Virus record (IMG/VR): IMGVR_UViG_3300048834_000050 | Span: 1-41,405 of that record | Reading direction: 5' to 3' (one strand) | Length of the DNA: 41,405 bases | Source: a virus | In this document: piece by piece, positions 25,443-33,999 of the stretch | Numbering within the stretch: the stretch's first letter is position 1 | How the letters are laid out: each line of letters begins with the position of its first letter | The notes under the pieces: model-generated | Databases searched by the model: none | Told to the model about the DNA's origin: nothing | Seen by the model: only the letters and a program-made list of their open reading frames with translations | Made by a program: the position numbers and the translations under genes

Positions 25443-27395
25443 ATGGATTATTTACATTTTGATTTTGAAACCTACAGCGAAAAGGACATTAAGAAAACGG
25501 GCGCTTACCCCTATACGGAAGACAAAAGTTTTGAAATCCTTATGTTTTCTTTCGCTCTTAACGACGAACCCGTAGAAGTAGTAGACGTAACCAAGACCGG
25601 AAAGCTACCTACTTTTTTTACCGATTTAATCCAAAACCCTAAAGTAAAACTTTGCGCCCACAATGCGACTTTTGAACGTCTAGCGCTTAGGGCTTACGGC
25701 TACGATATAGACCCTAGCCGCTTTCTTTGTACTATGGTACTTTGTTACTACGCCGGGCTACCCGGAAGCCTAGACAAAGCCGCCGAAGCTCTTAAGCTTA
25801 CCGAACTTAAAGACCGCGCCGGGACGGCCTTAATAAACTTTTTTTCTAAGCCTCAAAAACCGACCAAGACTAAACCCCAACCCTACAGAAATACCCGGGA
25901 AACCCACCCGGAAAAGTGGGCTAGCTATTTAGCCTACTGTAAACAAGACACCGTAACCGAAAGAGCTATACACGACGCGCTATACGACGTTCGGCTACCT
26001 AAAGAAGAAAAACTATACTATTTCGTAGATCAAAAAATAAACGACTACGGTATAGAAGTAGACAGGCTTTTAATAAAAAACAGTATAGCCGCTAGTTCTT
26101 ACTTTTCAAAGCCTTTGCTAGAGGAAATAAAAGATATAACAGGACTAGAAAACCCTAACAGTAACAAGGCGCTTTTAGAGTGGGTAAACGAAAACCACGA
26201 CGAAGAAGTAGCTACTATAGGTAAAAAGGAAGTAGACAAACTTATAAAAAGCGCTAAAGGCGACGTACTAGAAGTACTTAAGCTTAGAAAAAAGCTAGCT
26301 AAGACTTCGGTAACCAAATATAAGCGCGCGCTTTCTTGCCTATGTAAAGACGGTAGGGTACGCGGACTAGTTCAATTTTACGGCGCTTCTACCGGACGTT
26401 GGGCGGGGCGCCTAATTCAGATACAAAACCTACCTAGAAACTCTACCAAAACGCTAGACCTAGCTAGAAACCTAGTAAAGCGTGGAGACTTCGAAGCCGT
26501 AGAAATGGTATACGCCGAACCTATGGACATTCTAAGCCAACTAGTTAGAACTATGTTTATAGCTAATAACGGCGGCGAATTCGCGGTAGGCGATTGGTCG
26601 GCCATCGAAGCCCGGCTAACCGCGTGGCTAGCGGGCGAAAAGTGGCGGCTAGAAGTGTTTAATACACACGGGAAAATATACGAAGCGTCGGCGGCTCTTA
26701 TGTTTAAAGTACCGCTAGAATCTATTACTAAGGATAGCCCGGAAAGACAGAAAGGAAAAATAGCCGAACTAGCTTTAGGGTACCAAGGGGGACTAGGCGC
26801 TATGTTACAAATGGGAGGCTTAGAAATGGGATTAACAGAAAACGAAATGAAAGGCTTAGTAAAGCTATTTAGGGACGCTAACCCGGCTATAGTTCGACTA
26901 TGGAAGGAATTAAACGACGCGGCTATAGAGGCGGTAAGAAACCCCGGTAGAAAAATTTACGCTTGCAAAAACCGACTTATATTTATTTCTTCGGTAAAAA
27001 TTTTGCAAATTGTCTTACCGTCGGGAAGGTCGCTATACTACAGGGAACCCGGCCTAACTAAAAACCGTTGGAACGGGGATTCTTTGTACTATATGGGAGT
27101 AGTCCGGGCTTCGGGTAAGTGGGGTAAAGTTCCTACCTACGGGGGCAAGCTTACGGAAAACGTTATACAGGCTATAGCGCGCGACTTGCTAGCTAACGCT
27201 ATGTTAAATTTATACGAAGACGGGTACGACATAGTATTACACGTACACGACGAAATAGGAATAGAAGCGCCCGCCGGGCAAGGTAAAGCAACGCTTAACG
27301 CTATGCTTTCCGCTATGAAGCGTTTACCGGAATGGGCGGACGGCCTACCGATAGGCGCCGAAGGATTTACTAACAATTACTATAAAAAAGACTAA
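25443..27395 (+). CDS. DNA polymerase, family A, with 3'-5' exonuclease domain
   Basis: A 650-residue replicative polymerase. The exonuclease domain begins at once (HFDFETYSE, Asp7 and Glu9) with a later YCKQDTVTE Asp motif. In the polymerase domain GASTGRWAGRLIQIQNLPR (from residue 314) is the template-binding motif, VGDWSAIEARLTAWLAG is motif A (Asp384), RQKGKIAELALGYQGGLGA is motif B (finger helix with Lys and Tyr) and LHVHDEIG is motif C (Asp603, Glu604). There is no 5' nuclease domain. This compact form is typical of phages with DUF2800/DUF2815/VapE replication blocks. Confidence 0.95.
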   Translation: MDYLHFDFETYSEKDIKKTGAYPYTEDKSFEILMFSFALNDEPVEVVDVTKTGKLPTFFTDLIQNPKVKLCAHNATFERLALRAYGYDIDPSRFLCTMVLCYYAGLPGSLDKAAEALKLTELKDRAGTALINFFSKPQKPTKTKPQPYRNTRETHPEKWASYLAYCKQDTVTERAIHDALYDVRLPKEEKLYYFVDQKINDYGIEVDRLLIKNSIAASSYFSKPLLEEIKDITGLENPNSNKALLEWVNENHDEEVATIGKKEVDKLIKSAKGDVLEVLKLRKKLAKTSVTKYKRALSCLCKDGRVRGLVQFYGASTGRWAGRLIQIQNLPRNSTKTLDLARNLVKRGDFEAVEMVYAEPMDILSQLVRTMFIANNGGEFAVGDWSAIEARLTAWLAGEKWRLEVFNTHGKIYEASAALMFKVPLESITKDSPERQKGKIAELALGYQGGLGAMLQMGGLEMGLTENEMKGLVKLFRDANPAIVRLWKELNDAAIEAVRNPGRKIYACKNRLIFISSVKILQIVLPSGRSLYYREPGLTKNRWNGDSLYYMGVVRASGKWGKVPTYGGKLTENVIQAIARDLLANAMLNLYEDGYDIVLHVHDEIGIEAPAGQGKATLNAMLSAMKRLPEWADGLPIGAEGFTNNYYKKD

Positions 27396-27399
27396 GACT

Positions 27400-27786
27400 A
27401 TGAAAGACCAAGACAACCGAAACGCCGCAAACCCTACCCCGGAAGACCTAAAAGAAAAGGCTAGACAAATTAGAGTAGAAGAGGGCAAAGAACCCGCTAG
27501 CATTGTTAGAAAGCGTAGCCTAGTTTTTAAAGGTAGATACGCTAAGCCGGGTAAAAATTTTTTTATAGTGGAGGCTAGAGACCCTAAGAAGCGTAGAAGG
27601 TATATACGTAGTATAGAACTACAAACTTTCTATATAGTGAAAAAGAAAGTAAAAGTAAAGGGTATACGTAAACACCAAGAAAAGCTATTTAAAGTAGACC
27701 TTAGCCCCGCCCACGTTAAAGCTATTTTCGAAGAGCTAGAAAACGCTCTACTTAAAGACATGGGATTTACTAGCGGTATTCTATAA
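27400..27786 (+). CDS. Basic hypothetical protein between polymerase and primase-helicase
   Basis: A 128-residue, strongly basic protein. The N-terminus is polar (MKDQDNRNAANPTPEDLKEK); the middle is a run of basic beta strands (SIVRKRSLVFKGRYAKPGKN, KRRRYIRSIELQTFYIVKKK) and the end is helical. It starts 5 nt after the polymerase stop and ends 2 nt before the primase-helicase. The charge and position suggest nucleic-acid binding at the fork, perhaps as a polymerase accessory. No family recognised. Confidence 0.7.
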   Translation: MKDQDNRNAANPTPEDLKEKARQIRVEEGKEPASIVRKRSLVFKGRYAKPGKNFFIVEARDPKKRRRYIRSIELQTFYIVKKKVKVKGIRKHQEKLFKVDLSPAHVKAIFEELENALLKDMGFTSGIL

Positions 27787-27788
27787 GT

Positions 27789-30194
27789 ATGTACGATTTA
27801 AAGTTAGATATAGCGACGGCGCCAACTTGCGAAGCCGCTAAATGGCGAAACGATAAAACTACGTGGGGTAAGCTAGTAGACACGCTAGCGAACCCTATAA
27901 GAACGCGCGAAACGTTAAAGGAATACCAAAGCTTTACTAAAGAGGCGCAAGGCAGAATAAAAGACGTAGGCGGGTACTTTGGCGGGTACTTACGGGGCGG
28001 AAAACGTAGCCCGCGTAACGTAGTGTTTAGACGGCTAGTTACCTTAGATATAGACTACGGACACGTAGATACGTGGTTTGATTTTACTAATCTATTCACT
28101 TGCGCCGCCGTTCTACATTCTACCCACAGCCACACGCCCGAAAACCCGCGCTATAGGCTTATTATACCTTTAGACCGGGAAGCGGCGCCCGACGAATTTC
28201 TAGCGGCTTCTAGGAAAATAGCCGGGGTACTAGGTATAGAGTACTTCGATAATACTACGTTCGATCTTAATAGGCTTATGTTTTGGCCTTCCGTAAGTAA
28301 AGACGCTAAGTACTACTTTAAAGAGCAAAAAGGCGAAGCGTTAAGCCTAGACAGCGTTCTAGATATGTACGTAGATTGGCAAGACGTAAGCGCGTGGCCT
28401 AGTAACAAAGCGCTAAAAGAGCGCCCCGGAACCGAAGCCGAAAAACAGCAAGACCCGACTACTAAAAAAGGTATTATAGGCGCTTTTTGCCGTACGTATT
28501 CCATAGAAGAAGCTATAGAAAAGTTTCTAGAAAAAGAGTACGAACCGGGAAGCGAAGGCCGCTACACTTACTTAAAGGGGTCTACGTCTAACGGTTTAGT
28601 AATTTACGACGGTAAGTTTGCCTATTCACACCACAATACAGACCCGGCGGGCGGCCTACTTTGTAACGCGTTCGACTTGGTACGCCTCCACAAATTCGGA
28701 AGCCTAGACGCGTCGCCAAATTCTAATAAGTCTTTTACAGCTATGGAAGACTTCGCCCGGGAAGACAAAGAGACGAAGAAAACTATAGCCCGGGAGCTAC
28801 TAGAAAGCGCCGCGGCGGACTTCGAAGGCCTAGCCCCTAGTAAGCCTAGGAAAAACAAAGATAAGCCCGCCAAAGCCAAAAAACCCCGGGAAGAAGACGA
28901 CCCGACCGAATGGATGGCGGAATTAGAAACCGATCGAAAAGGCGCCTACCTTCCTACCGCCTCAAACATTAACGCGATACTAAGAAACGACGCGCTAATA
29001 GGTCGGGCTTTCGCTCTTAACGAGTTCGACGGTAAACGCTACGTAACTAGGTCGCTACCGTGGCGTAGCGTTAGGCGCCCGGAAGCTTTCGAAGACGTGG
29101 ATTTTGCCGGAGTTAGAAATTATATAGAATGTGTTTACGGTATAGCGAATAGCGGAAAAATAGACGACGCGCTAGCGCTAATTTCCTACGAAAACAGCTA
29201 CCACCCTATAGTAGATTATTTAGAGCCGTTGAAATGGGACGGCGAACCCCGGGTAGAACGCCTACTAATAGACTACTTCGGGGTAGAGGATTCGCCGTAC
29301 GTTCGAAAAGTTACTAGAATGACTTTAACCGCCGCTATTACCCGGGCTTTCGAACCCGGTTGCAAATACGACTATATGTTAGTTTTAGTAGGTACGCAAG
29401 GCGAAGCAAAAAGCCAACTATTAAAAAGACTTGCCCGCGGTTGGTTTTCCGATTCTTTCCAAACGGTACACGGTAAAGAAGCGTTCGAACAGTTGCAAGG
29501 CGTTTGGATAATGGAAGTAGCCGAACTTTCGGCCTTTAGGAAAGCGGAAGTAGAAAGTATAAAACACTTCCTAAGTAAGCAAAGCGACCACTACCGCGCG
29601 GCCTACGGAAGAGCGCTAAAAGAGTATAAAAGACAGTGTATATTTATAGGTACCACTAACCGCGACGAATTTCTAAAAGACGCCACCGGAAACCGCCGCT
29701 TTTTACCCGTTAAGACTAGAAAGCAGTTTAGAACTAAATCCACTTTCGACGACCTAACTAAAAAAGAAGTAGATCAAATTTGGGCGGAAGCTATGGAGCT
29801 ATACCGGGCGGGCGAACCTATCTACCTTTCAGGTAAAGACGAAAAACTAGCTAACGAACAACAAAGCGCCCACTTTGAATACGACGAACGCGTAGGACTA
29901 GTAGAAGCTTATCTAAATACGCTACTTCCTAAAAATTGGCCTAAGTTGGGCTTAAGTGAAAGAATAATGTATCTAGAGACAAACGACAAAAGCGAAGGCG
30001 ACGAACGGGACTACGTATGTATAGCCGAAATTTGGTGCGAATGTTTCGGGCGCGACCGCCGCGAAATGAGTAGATATAATACCCGGGAGCTAAACGAACT
30101 AATGAGAAGTTTACCCGGTTGGGAGGCTAAGAACTCTACGCGAAACTTTCCTATATACGGAAAACAAAAATATTTTGAAAGGAAACTGTTTTAA
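27789..30194 (+). CDS. Primase-helicase: VirE_N/primase-like N-terminus plus VapE superfamily 3-type helicase
   Basis: An 801-residue fusion. Residues about 1-190 resemble the VirE N-terminal/archaeo-eukaryotic primase fold (KEAQGRIKDVGGYFGGY, RLVTLDIDYGHVDTW, NPRYRLIIPLD, DLNRLMFWPSV). A charged linker (about 350-380) leads to the VapE helicase: LVGTQGEAKSQLLKRL is the P-loop (residues 535-543, with Ala where Gly precedes Lys in most members), GVWIMEVAEL is Walker B (about 571-580) and CIFIGTTNRDEFLKDATGNRRF is sensor 1 with the Arg finger region. It should prime and unwind DNA at the fork. Confidence 0.9.
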   Translation: MYDLKLDIATAPTCEAAKWRNDKTTWGKLVDTLANPIRTRETLKEYQSFTKEAQGRIKDVGGYFGGYLRGGKRSPRNVVFRRLVTLDIDYGHVDTWFDFTNLFTCAAVLHSTHSHTPENPRYRLIIPLDREAAPDEFLAASRKIAGVLGIEYFDNTTFDLNRLMFWPSVSKDAKYYFKEQKGEALSLDSVLDMYVDWQDVSAWPSNKALKERPGTEAEKQQDPTTKKGIIGAFCRTYSIEEAIEKFLEKEYEPGSEGRYTYLKGSTSNGLVIYDGKFAYSHHNTDPAGGLLCNAFDLVRLHKFGSLDASPNSNKSFTAMEDFAREDKETKKTIARELLESAAADFEGLAPSKPRKNKDKPAKAKKPREEDDPTEWMAELETDRKGAYLPTASNINAILRNDALIGRAFALNEFDGKRYVTRSLPWRSVRRPEAFEDVDFAGVRNYIECVYGIANSGKIDDALALISYENSYHPIVDYLEPLKWDGEPRVERLLIDYFGVEDSPYVRKVTRMTLTAAITRAFEPGCKYDYMLVLVGTQGEAKSQLLKRLARGWFSDSFQTVHGKEAFEQLQGVWIMEVAELSAFRKAEVESIKHFLSKQSDHYRAAYGRALKEYKRQCIFIGTTNRDEFLKDATGNRRFLPVKTRKQFRTKSTFDDLTKKEVDQIWAEAMELYRAGEPIYLSGKDEKLANEQQSAHFEYDERVGLVEAYLNTLLPKNWPKLGLSERIMYLETNDKSEGDERDYVCIAEIWCECFGRDRREMSRYNTRELNELMRSLPGWEAKNSTRNFPIYGKQKYFERKLF

Positions 30195-30196
30195 TA

Positions 30197-30466
30197 ATGG
30201 CTAGAAGGCATAAACCAAGACTTAACCCACTTAGCCGCGACTTAGTTAAGGTATTCGGTAAAATGGCTATAGAATCTACTAGCGCCGAAGACTTTATATA
30301 CATGGCACAAAAAACCATAGTAAAGAAAGACGTAGCTACACACTTTAAAAACCTATTCGGAACCGACCGCAAAGGTAAAGAAGTAAGCCGGGTAAAGGCT
30401 TCTAATTTATTCCGGGTTTATTGTAAACTTATTTACCGCTATGGAAGTACCAAACCCGAACTATAA
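30197..30466 (+). CDS. Small basic hypothetical protein
   Basis: An 89-residue basic, helical protein starting 2 nt after the helicase stop and overlapping the VRR-NUC gene by 26 nt. It is Lys/Arg-rich at both ends (MARRHKPRLNPLSRDLVK, KASNLFRVYCKLIYRYG). No motif visible. Its place between helicase and nuclease suggests a replication accessory. Confidence 0.65.
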   Translation: MARRHKPRLNPLSRDLVKVFGKMAIESTSAEDFIYMAQKTIVKKDVATHFKNLFGTDRKGKEVSRVKASNLFRVYCKLIYRYGSTKPEL

Positions 30467-30752
30467 ACCGAAAGCCCGAGAAAAGCGCCTAGAGCCTTTA
30501 CTAAAAAAGAAAGTAGAGGCTTACGGCGGTATATTCCTTAAGATACCCGCGCTACACTTCGCCGGGATTCCCGACCGTTTGGCGCTACTTCCGGGCGGGC
30601 GTTGCATATTTGCAGAAATGAAGAGCGAAGGAAAAAAACCTAGTAAAATACAGTTAGCAATCCACGCCCGACTAAGAAAGCTAGGCTTTAGCGTTTGGGT
30701 AATATCCACAAAAGAAGAGCTAGACGAATTTACAGTAACCGAACTAATTTAA
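30441..30752 (+). CDS. VRR-NUC domain nuclease
   Basis: A 103-residue stand-alone nuclease of the VRR-NUC type (PD-(D/E)XK fold). The motif residues are visible: GIPDRLALLPGGR (Asp45) and IFAEMKSEGKKPSKIQ (Glu59, Lys61), with Gln71 after. Stand-alone VRR-NUC proteins resolve or cut branched DNA and are regularly encoded beside SNF2-type helicases in phages, as here (next gene 4 nt on). The start ATG lies inside the previous gene. Confidence 0.9.
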   Translation: MEVPNPNYKPKAREKRLEPLLKKKVEAYGGIFLKIPALHFAGIPDRLALLPGGRCIFAEMKSEGKKPSKIQLAIHARLRKLGFSVWVISTKEELDEFTVTELI

Positions 30753-30756
30753 AGAA

Positions 30757-32145
30757 ATGCTAAGACGAAGAAACCTAAAAGCGTACCAACGTAAGACCGT
30801 ACACCTAGCCAAAGTTAACAGCGCCTACGGCCTTTTCTTGGATATGGGACTAGGTAAAACTATATCTACGCTTACCGCTATTTCCGATTTAATAGACGGC
30901 CTAGATATATCTAACGTACTAATAGTCGCCCCTAAAAGGGTAATAGAAAGCGTTTGGAGACAGGAAGCTAAAAAGTGGAGCCATACCAAACATTTAAGCT
31001 TTTCCGCTATCCACGGTACCGCAAAACAGCGCCTAGCCGCTCTTAAGGTAGACGCCCAAATATACCTAGTAAGTAAAGATAATTTCGTATGGCTTACGGG
31101 CGTCTTCGGCGGCTCTTACCTTCCGTTCGATATGCTAGTAGTAGACGAAAGTTCGTGTTTTAAAAACCCGGATTCGCTACGCTTCAAAGCTCTAAAAAAC
31201 GTAGTAAATTCTTTTAGCCGTAGACTAATTCTAACCGGAACCCCGGCTAGTAACGGGCTTATAGATATTTGGTCGCAAATATACATTCTAGACAAAGGTA
31301 AGCGCCTAGGCGACACTTTCGGCAAGTACAAGGCGCGGTACTTTCAGGCGGACAAACGCCGCGGCGAACATATATACAGCTACAAACTACAGGAAAAAGA
31401 ATACGACGAAATTATACACGAAAAAATTAGCGATATTTGCGTAAGCATGGCTACAAAAGACTACCTAGAACTGCCGCCGCTAATCGAAAACGACGTAGCC
31501 GTAGAATTTAGCCCTAAACTTTTAAATCAGTACTACGAATTCGAACGCGAAAAAGTCCTAGAATTCTTTGGAGACGGCGAACCTATTACTATAGCCGCTA
31601 CGCAAGCGATAACAAACAAGCTTTTACAATTCGCTAACGGCGCCGTATACGACGAATACAAAGAATACCACGAAGTACACAAACTAAAACTAGAAGCGCT
31701 AGACGAAGTAATAGAAAGCGCTAGCGGTAAGCCCGTACTTACTTCGGTTTGTTTTCGTAGCGACTTCGAAAGAATCGAAAAGCATTTTAAGAGCTTAAAG
31801 CCTGTTAAGATGCAAACCCAAAAACACGTAGACCAATGGAACGACGGTAAAATACGGTTAATGCTAATGCACCCGGCAAGCGGCGGACACGGGCTAAACT
31901 TGCAATACGGTTCTAACCACATGGCGCTATTTGGGCTTAATTGGTCTTTAGAATTATATCAGCAATTTATAAAGCGCGTTCACCGCCAAGGAAACACCCA
32001 CGAAAAAATATTCTTACATAAGATTATAGCCCCCGGGACTTACGACGACAAAGTAGTAGCTAGTCTTTTTTCTAAAGACCGCGTACAAAGTAGCCTAATG
32101 GACGCGGTAAAAGAGCTAAGAAAAAAATATTTGAAAAACTTTTGA
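30757..32145 (+). CDS. SNF2-type DEAD/DEAH-box helicase
   Basis: A 462-residue superfamily 2 translocase. Motif I is DMGLGKT (residues 29-35), motif II VVDESS (129-133, DES in place of DEAH), motif III LTGTPASN (from 159), and motif VI QFIKRVHRQGNT (403-413) with the two Arg residues. The family remodels or branch-migrates DNA; in phages it goes with VRR-NUC nucleases in replication or recombination. The gene is the last enzyme of the replication block and is followed by a 65-base gap. Confidence 0.93.
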   Translation: MLRRRNLKAYQRKTVHLAKVNSAYGLFLDMGLGKTISTLTAISDLIDGLDISNVLIVAPKRVIESVWRQEAKKWSHTKHLSFSAIHGTAKQRLAALKVDAQIYLVSKDNFVWLTGVFGGSYLPFDMLVVDESSCFKNPDSLRFKALKNVVNSFSRRLILTGTPASNGLIDIWSQIYILDKGKRLGDTFGKYKARYFQADKRRGEHIYSYKLQEKEYDEIIHEKISDICVSMATKDYLELPPLIENDVAVEFSPKLLNQYYEFEREKVLEFFGDGEPITIAATQAITNKLLQFANGAVYDEYKEYHEVHKLKLEALDEVIESASGKPVLTSVCFRSDFERIEKHFKSLKPVKMQTQKHVDQWNDGKIRLMLMHPASGGHGLNLQYGSNHMALFGLNWSLELYQQFIKRVHRQGNTHEKIFLHKIIAPGTYDDKVVASLFSKDRVQSSLMDAVKELRKKYLKNF

Positions 32146-32210
32146 TTTACCGAACGCGTATTCAACTTTACAACTCTTTAAAATATTTACTAACACTTAA
32201 CTAAAACGTT

Positions 32211-33281
32211 ATGAAGGTCGAACTATCCAAAGACTTAAAAACCGCCACGCTAGAAAACGGCGAAAAAGTAAAGGCGAAAAGAGGCGAAACCGCCGAAGAC
32301 TTTAAAACCCGCGTAACCGACTACGTACTAGACGAACATTTAGCTAAAGCCGAATTCGTTAGCGTAGAAGCCCCGGAAGACGTGGAGGCGGAAAAGAAAG
32401 AAGCCCCGGCGGAAAAAGCCAAAGGCCGCGCTAAGGCTAACAAGGAAGCCGCGAAAAAAGCCCCGGCTAAAAAGCCTACGCCTAAACAGGCCGCTAAAAA
32501 GAAAGTAGCGGAAGAGGAAAGCCCCGGTACTACCGAAGTACCCGCCGAAGTAGACGTAAACGACCCTAAAGCCGTAGCCGACTTCGAAAAGGCGAAGAGG
32601 AAAGCGGAAAGGGAAGAGCGCCTAGCCCAAATCAAAGCCGACCGGGAAGAGCGGAAAAAAGCAAAGCTAGCCCAAATAGAAGAGCGGAAAAAGAAGGCGC
32701 TAGAAGACGCCGAACTAGCCGCTAAGCGTTTGGAAGAGGAAGAAGAAGAGCGCCTAAAGAAGAGGCTAAAAGAAGAGGAAGAAAAAGAAAAGAGACGCCG
32801 CGAACGCGAAGCCGAACGCGCCAAAGCCCGCGCTAAGCGCGAAGCCGAAGAAGCTAAGGAAAAAGAAAAGCGTAAGGCGGAACGCGAAAAGGAAAAGGCG
32901 AAGCGTAACGCCCAAAGAGAAAAACAAAGCAAAGAGGCGGCTAAGAAGCTAGTAGAGTTCGCCAAAAAACAGGCGGAAGCTTTTCTGGAAGACGCTAAGG
33001 CTAAGGCCGCTAAAATGGTAGAAGATGCTAAGGAAAAAGCGGAAGCGCTTCTAGCCGCCGGGGGTAAAGGCGCCGACCTAGAGCTAGTAGAAGCGGCTAG
33101 GCTTATGAAAGGTAAAAAGGTAACCTTTATACCGCAAGGCCAAACCGAAGCCGTACACGGTACAATAAGAGGCGCTAGCGCCGACAAACGGACGGGCTAC
33201 GTATTCTACCGAATAGTAGACGAAGCCGGGGTACTTTGGCGAAAGAACTACCACGCGGAAGACTTGGTAATAAAACCATAA
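32211..33281 (+). CDS. Long charged-helix protein with histone-like N-terminus and KOW/SH3-like C-terminus
   Basis: A 356-residue protein in three parts. Residues 1-60 form a small ordered domain (KVELSKDLKTATLENGEKVK). Residues about 60-115 are Ala/Lys/Pro-rich as in H1-type histones (KKAPAKKPTPKQAAKKK). From about 120 to 290 there is an unbroken run of Glu/Lys/Arg/Ala with i,i+4 opposite charges, the hallmark of a single alpha-helix or coiled coil roughly 25 nm long. The end (GKKVTFIPQGQTEAVHGTIR...YVFYRIVDEAG) resembles a KOW/SH3 barrel. A rigid spacer that ties DNA to another partner would fit. I know no named relative. Confidence 0.75.
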   Translation: MKVELSKDLKTATLENGEKVKAKRGETAEDFKTRVTDYVLDEHLAKAEFVSVEAPEDVEAEKKEAPAEKAKGRAKANKEAAKKAPAKKPTPKQAAKKKVAEEESPGTTEVPAEVDVNDPKAVADFEKAKRKAEREERLAQIKADREERKKAKLAQIEERKKKALEDAELAAKRLEEEEEERLKKRLKEEEEKEKRRREREAERAKARAKREAEEAKEKEKRKAEREKEKAKRNAQREKQSKEAAKKLVEFAKKQAEAFLEDAKAKAAKMVEDAKEKAEALLAAGGKGADLELVEAARLMKGKKVTFIPQGQTEAVHGTIRGASADKRTGYVFYRIVDEAGVLWRKNYHAEDLVIKP

Positions 33282-33301
33282 AATAGGGCTACAGATTGGA
33301 G

Positions 33302-33335
33302 AAAACCCGGGGCTAATAGCTTCGGGTTTTTTTTT
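33302..33335 (+). terminator. Strong intrinsic terminator ending the replication block
   Basis: A 13-bp stem (33302-33314 with 33318-33330, two G-T pairs) with an AAT loop is followed by a run of nine T up to 33335. It ends transcription after the charged-helix gene and insulates the next promoter. Confidence 0.92.
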
Positions 33336-33393
33336 ATTTGAAAAATTTTAGAAAAAAAGTTTGAAAATAATTTTTATTTGTCCGACAAATATT

Positions 33394-33401
33394 TACTTTT
33401 G
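33394..33401 (+). promoter_or_regulatory. Promoter of the small-gene block, first copy
   Basis: TACTTTTG matches the -7 consensus TAnnTTTG. The sequence after it (GGATAAGTCAAACGC) is nearly the same as after the two strong promoters near 38.26 and 39.23 kb (GGATATGTCAAACGC), so the three belong to one family. The -33 region is only T-rich here. The ATG of the downstream gene is at 33435, 33 bases after the element. Confidence 0.75.
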
Positions 33402-33434
33402 GATAAGTCAAACGCAACTAACCAAGAAAAGACA

Positions 33435-33689
33435 ATGAAGACTATTTTAAGAACTAAAACCTTTAGCTTTACGTGGGGTAATATGGAAGCCGTAGCGCTA
33501 CTTACTGTAGCTAAAGAAGGATTCGAAAAACGCGCTTACGTAGTTTACGTTTCGCCTTTCGGACAATTCGACCAAAACGAAATAAACCTACAGGACGCCA
33601 CCGAAGCAAACCGCGCCGAAATGGCTAGAGTAGTAGAGCTTATAGAAAAGTTTTGCGACGCTAACGACTACGTACTATACAGCTACTAA
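33435..33689 (+). CDS. Hypothetical protein, first of the small-gene block
   Basis: An 84-residue protein. I place the start at ATG 33435 (AAAAGACAATG): an upstream in-frame TTG at 33378 would lie within the promoter. The product has a few beta strands (RTKTFSFTWGNMEAVALLTV, EKRAYVVYVSPFG) and an acidic helical C-terminus. No motif known. Being first behind a strong promoter suggests abundant, probably early expression. Confidence 0.65.
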   Translation: MKTILRTKTFSFTWGNMEAVALLTVAKEGFEKRAYVVYVSPFGQFDQNEINLQDATEANRAEMARVVELIEKFCDANDYVLYSY

Positions 33690-33699
33690 TTTTTAACCC

Positions 33700-33719
33700 G
33701 GGGGCGCTTCGGCGCCTCC
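33700..33719 (+). terminator. GC-rich hairpin with TTCG loop in the intergenic gap
   Basis: GGGGGCGC (33700-33707) pairs with GCGCCTCC (33712-33719, one G-T pair) around TTCG, an unusually stable RNA tetraloop. No T run follows, so it may be an attenuator or a processing/stability element. Related GGGGGC-type hairpins lie in three later gaps of this block. Confidence 0.65.
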
Positions 33720-33735
33720 ACTTCCTTAAAAGAAA

Positions 33736-33999
33736 ATGAATAGTAAGAATTTAAAATTGCTAATACTTGCGGTACTGTTTACCGTAATAGCTTCGTACGT
33801 TCTGACGTCTTGTACTTCTAAATACAAGACTATTCTAAAAGACCACACGCCGCTAATAGACCGCCCTAACTACGCCATATTCGGCGAAACTGTTAACGGT
33901 TGCGAATACCTAATATTAGACGGCCACTACGCCGGGGGTATAATCCACGCGGCTAACTGTAAGAATCCTAAACACTCTACGCCATGCAAGAAAGACTAA
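33736..33999 (+). CDS. Predicted small lipoprotein
   Basis: An 87-residue protein with a lipoprotein signal: hydrophobic segment LKLLILAVLFTVIASYV followed by lipobox LTSC, so the mature protein would begin at the Cys near residue 26. The mature domain is small with three further Cys (GCEY, ANCKNP, TPCKKD) that might bind metal or form a disulfide. Phage lipoproteins of this size commonly block superinfecting phage receptors or act as outer spanins; neither can be shown here. The start codon is preceded by the A-rich sequence TTAAAAGAAA. Confidence 0.7.
   Translation: MNSKNLKLLILAVLFTVIASYVLTSCTSKYKTILKDHTPLIDRPNYAIFGETVNGCEYLILDGHYAGGIIHAANCKNPKHSTPCKKD

Noticed and set aside
32321-33187. 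A 288-codon open frame on the - strand
   Set aside because: It is a Ser/Leu/Phe-rich mirror of the Glu/Lys/Ala-rich + strand gene, without promoter or start context, and would be the only sizeable gene on the - strand.
33378-33434. TTG-initiated N-terminal extension of the gene at 33435
   Set aside because: The extension covers the -7 promoter element, so it would not be transcribed from that promoter.
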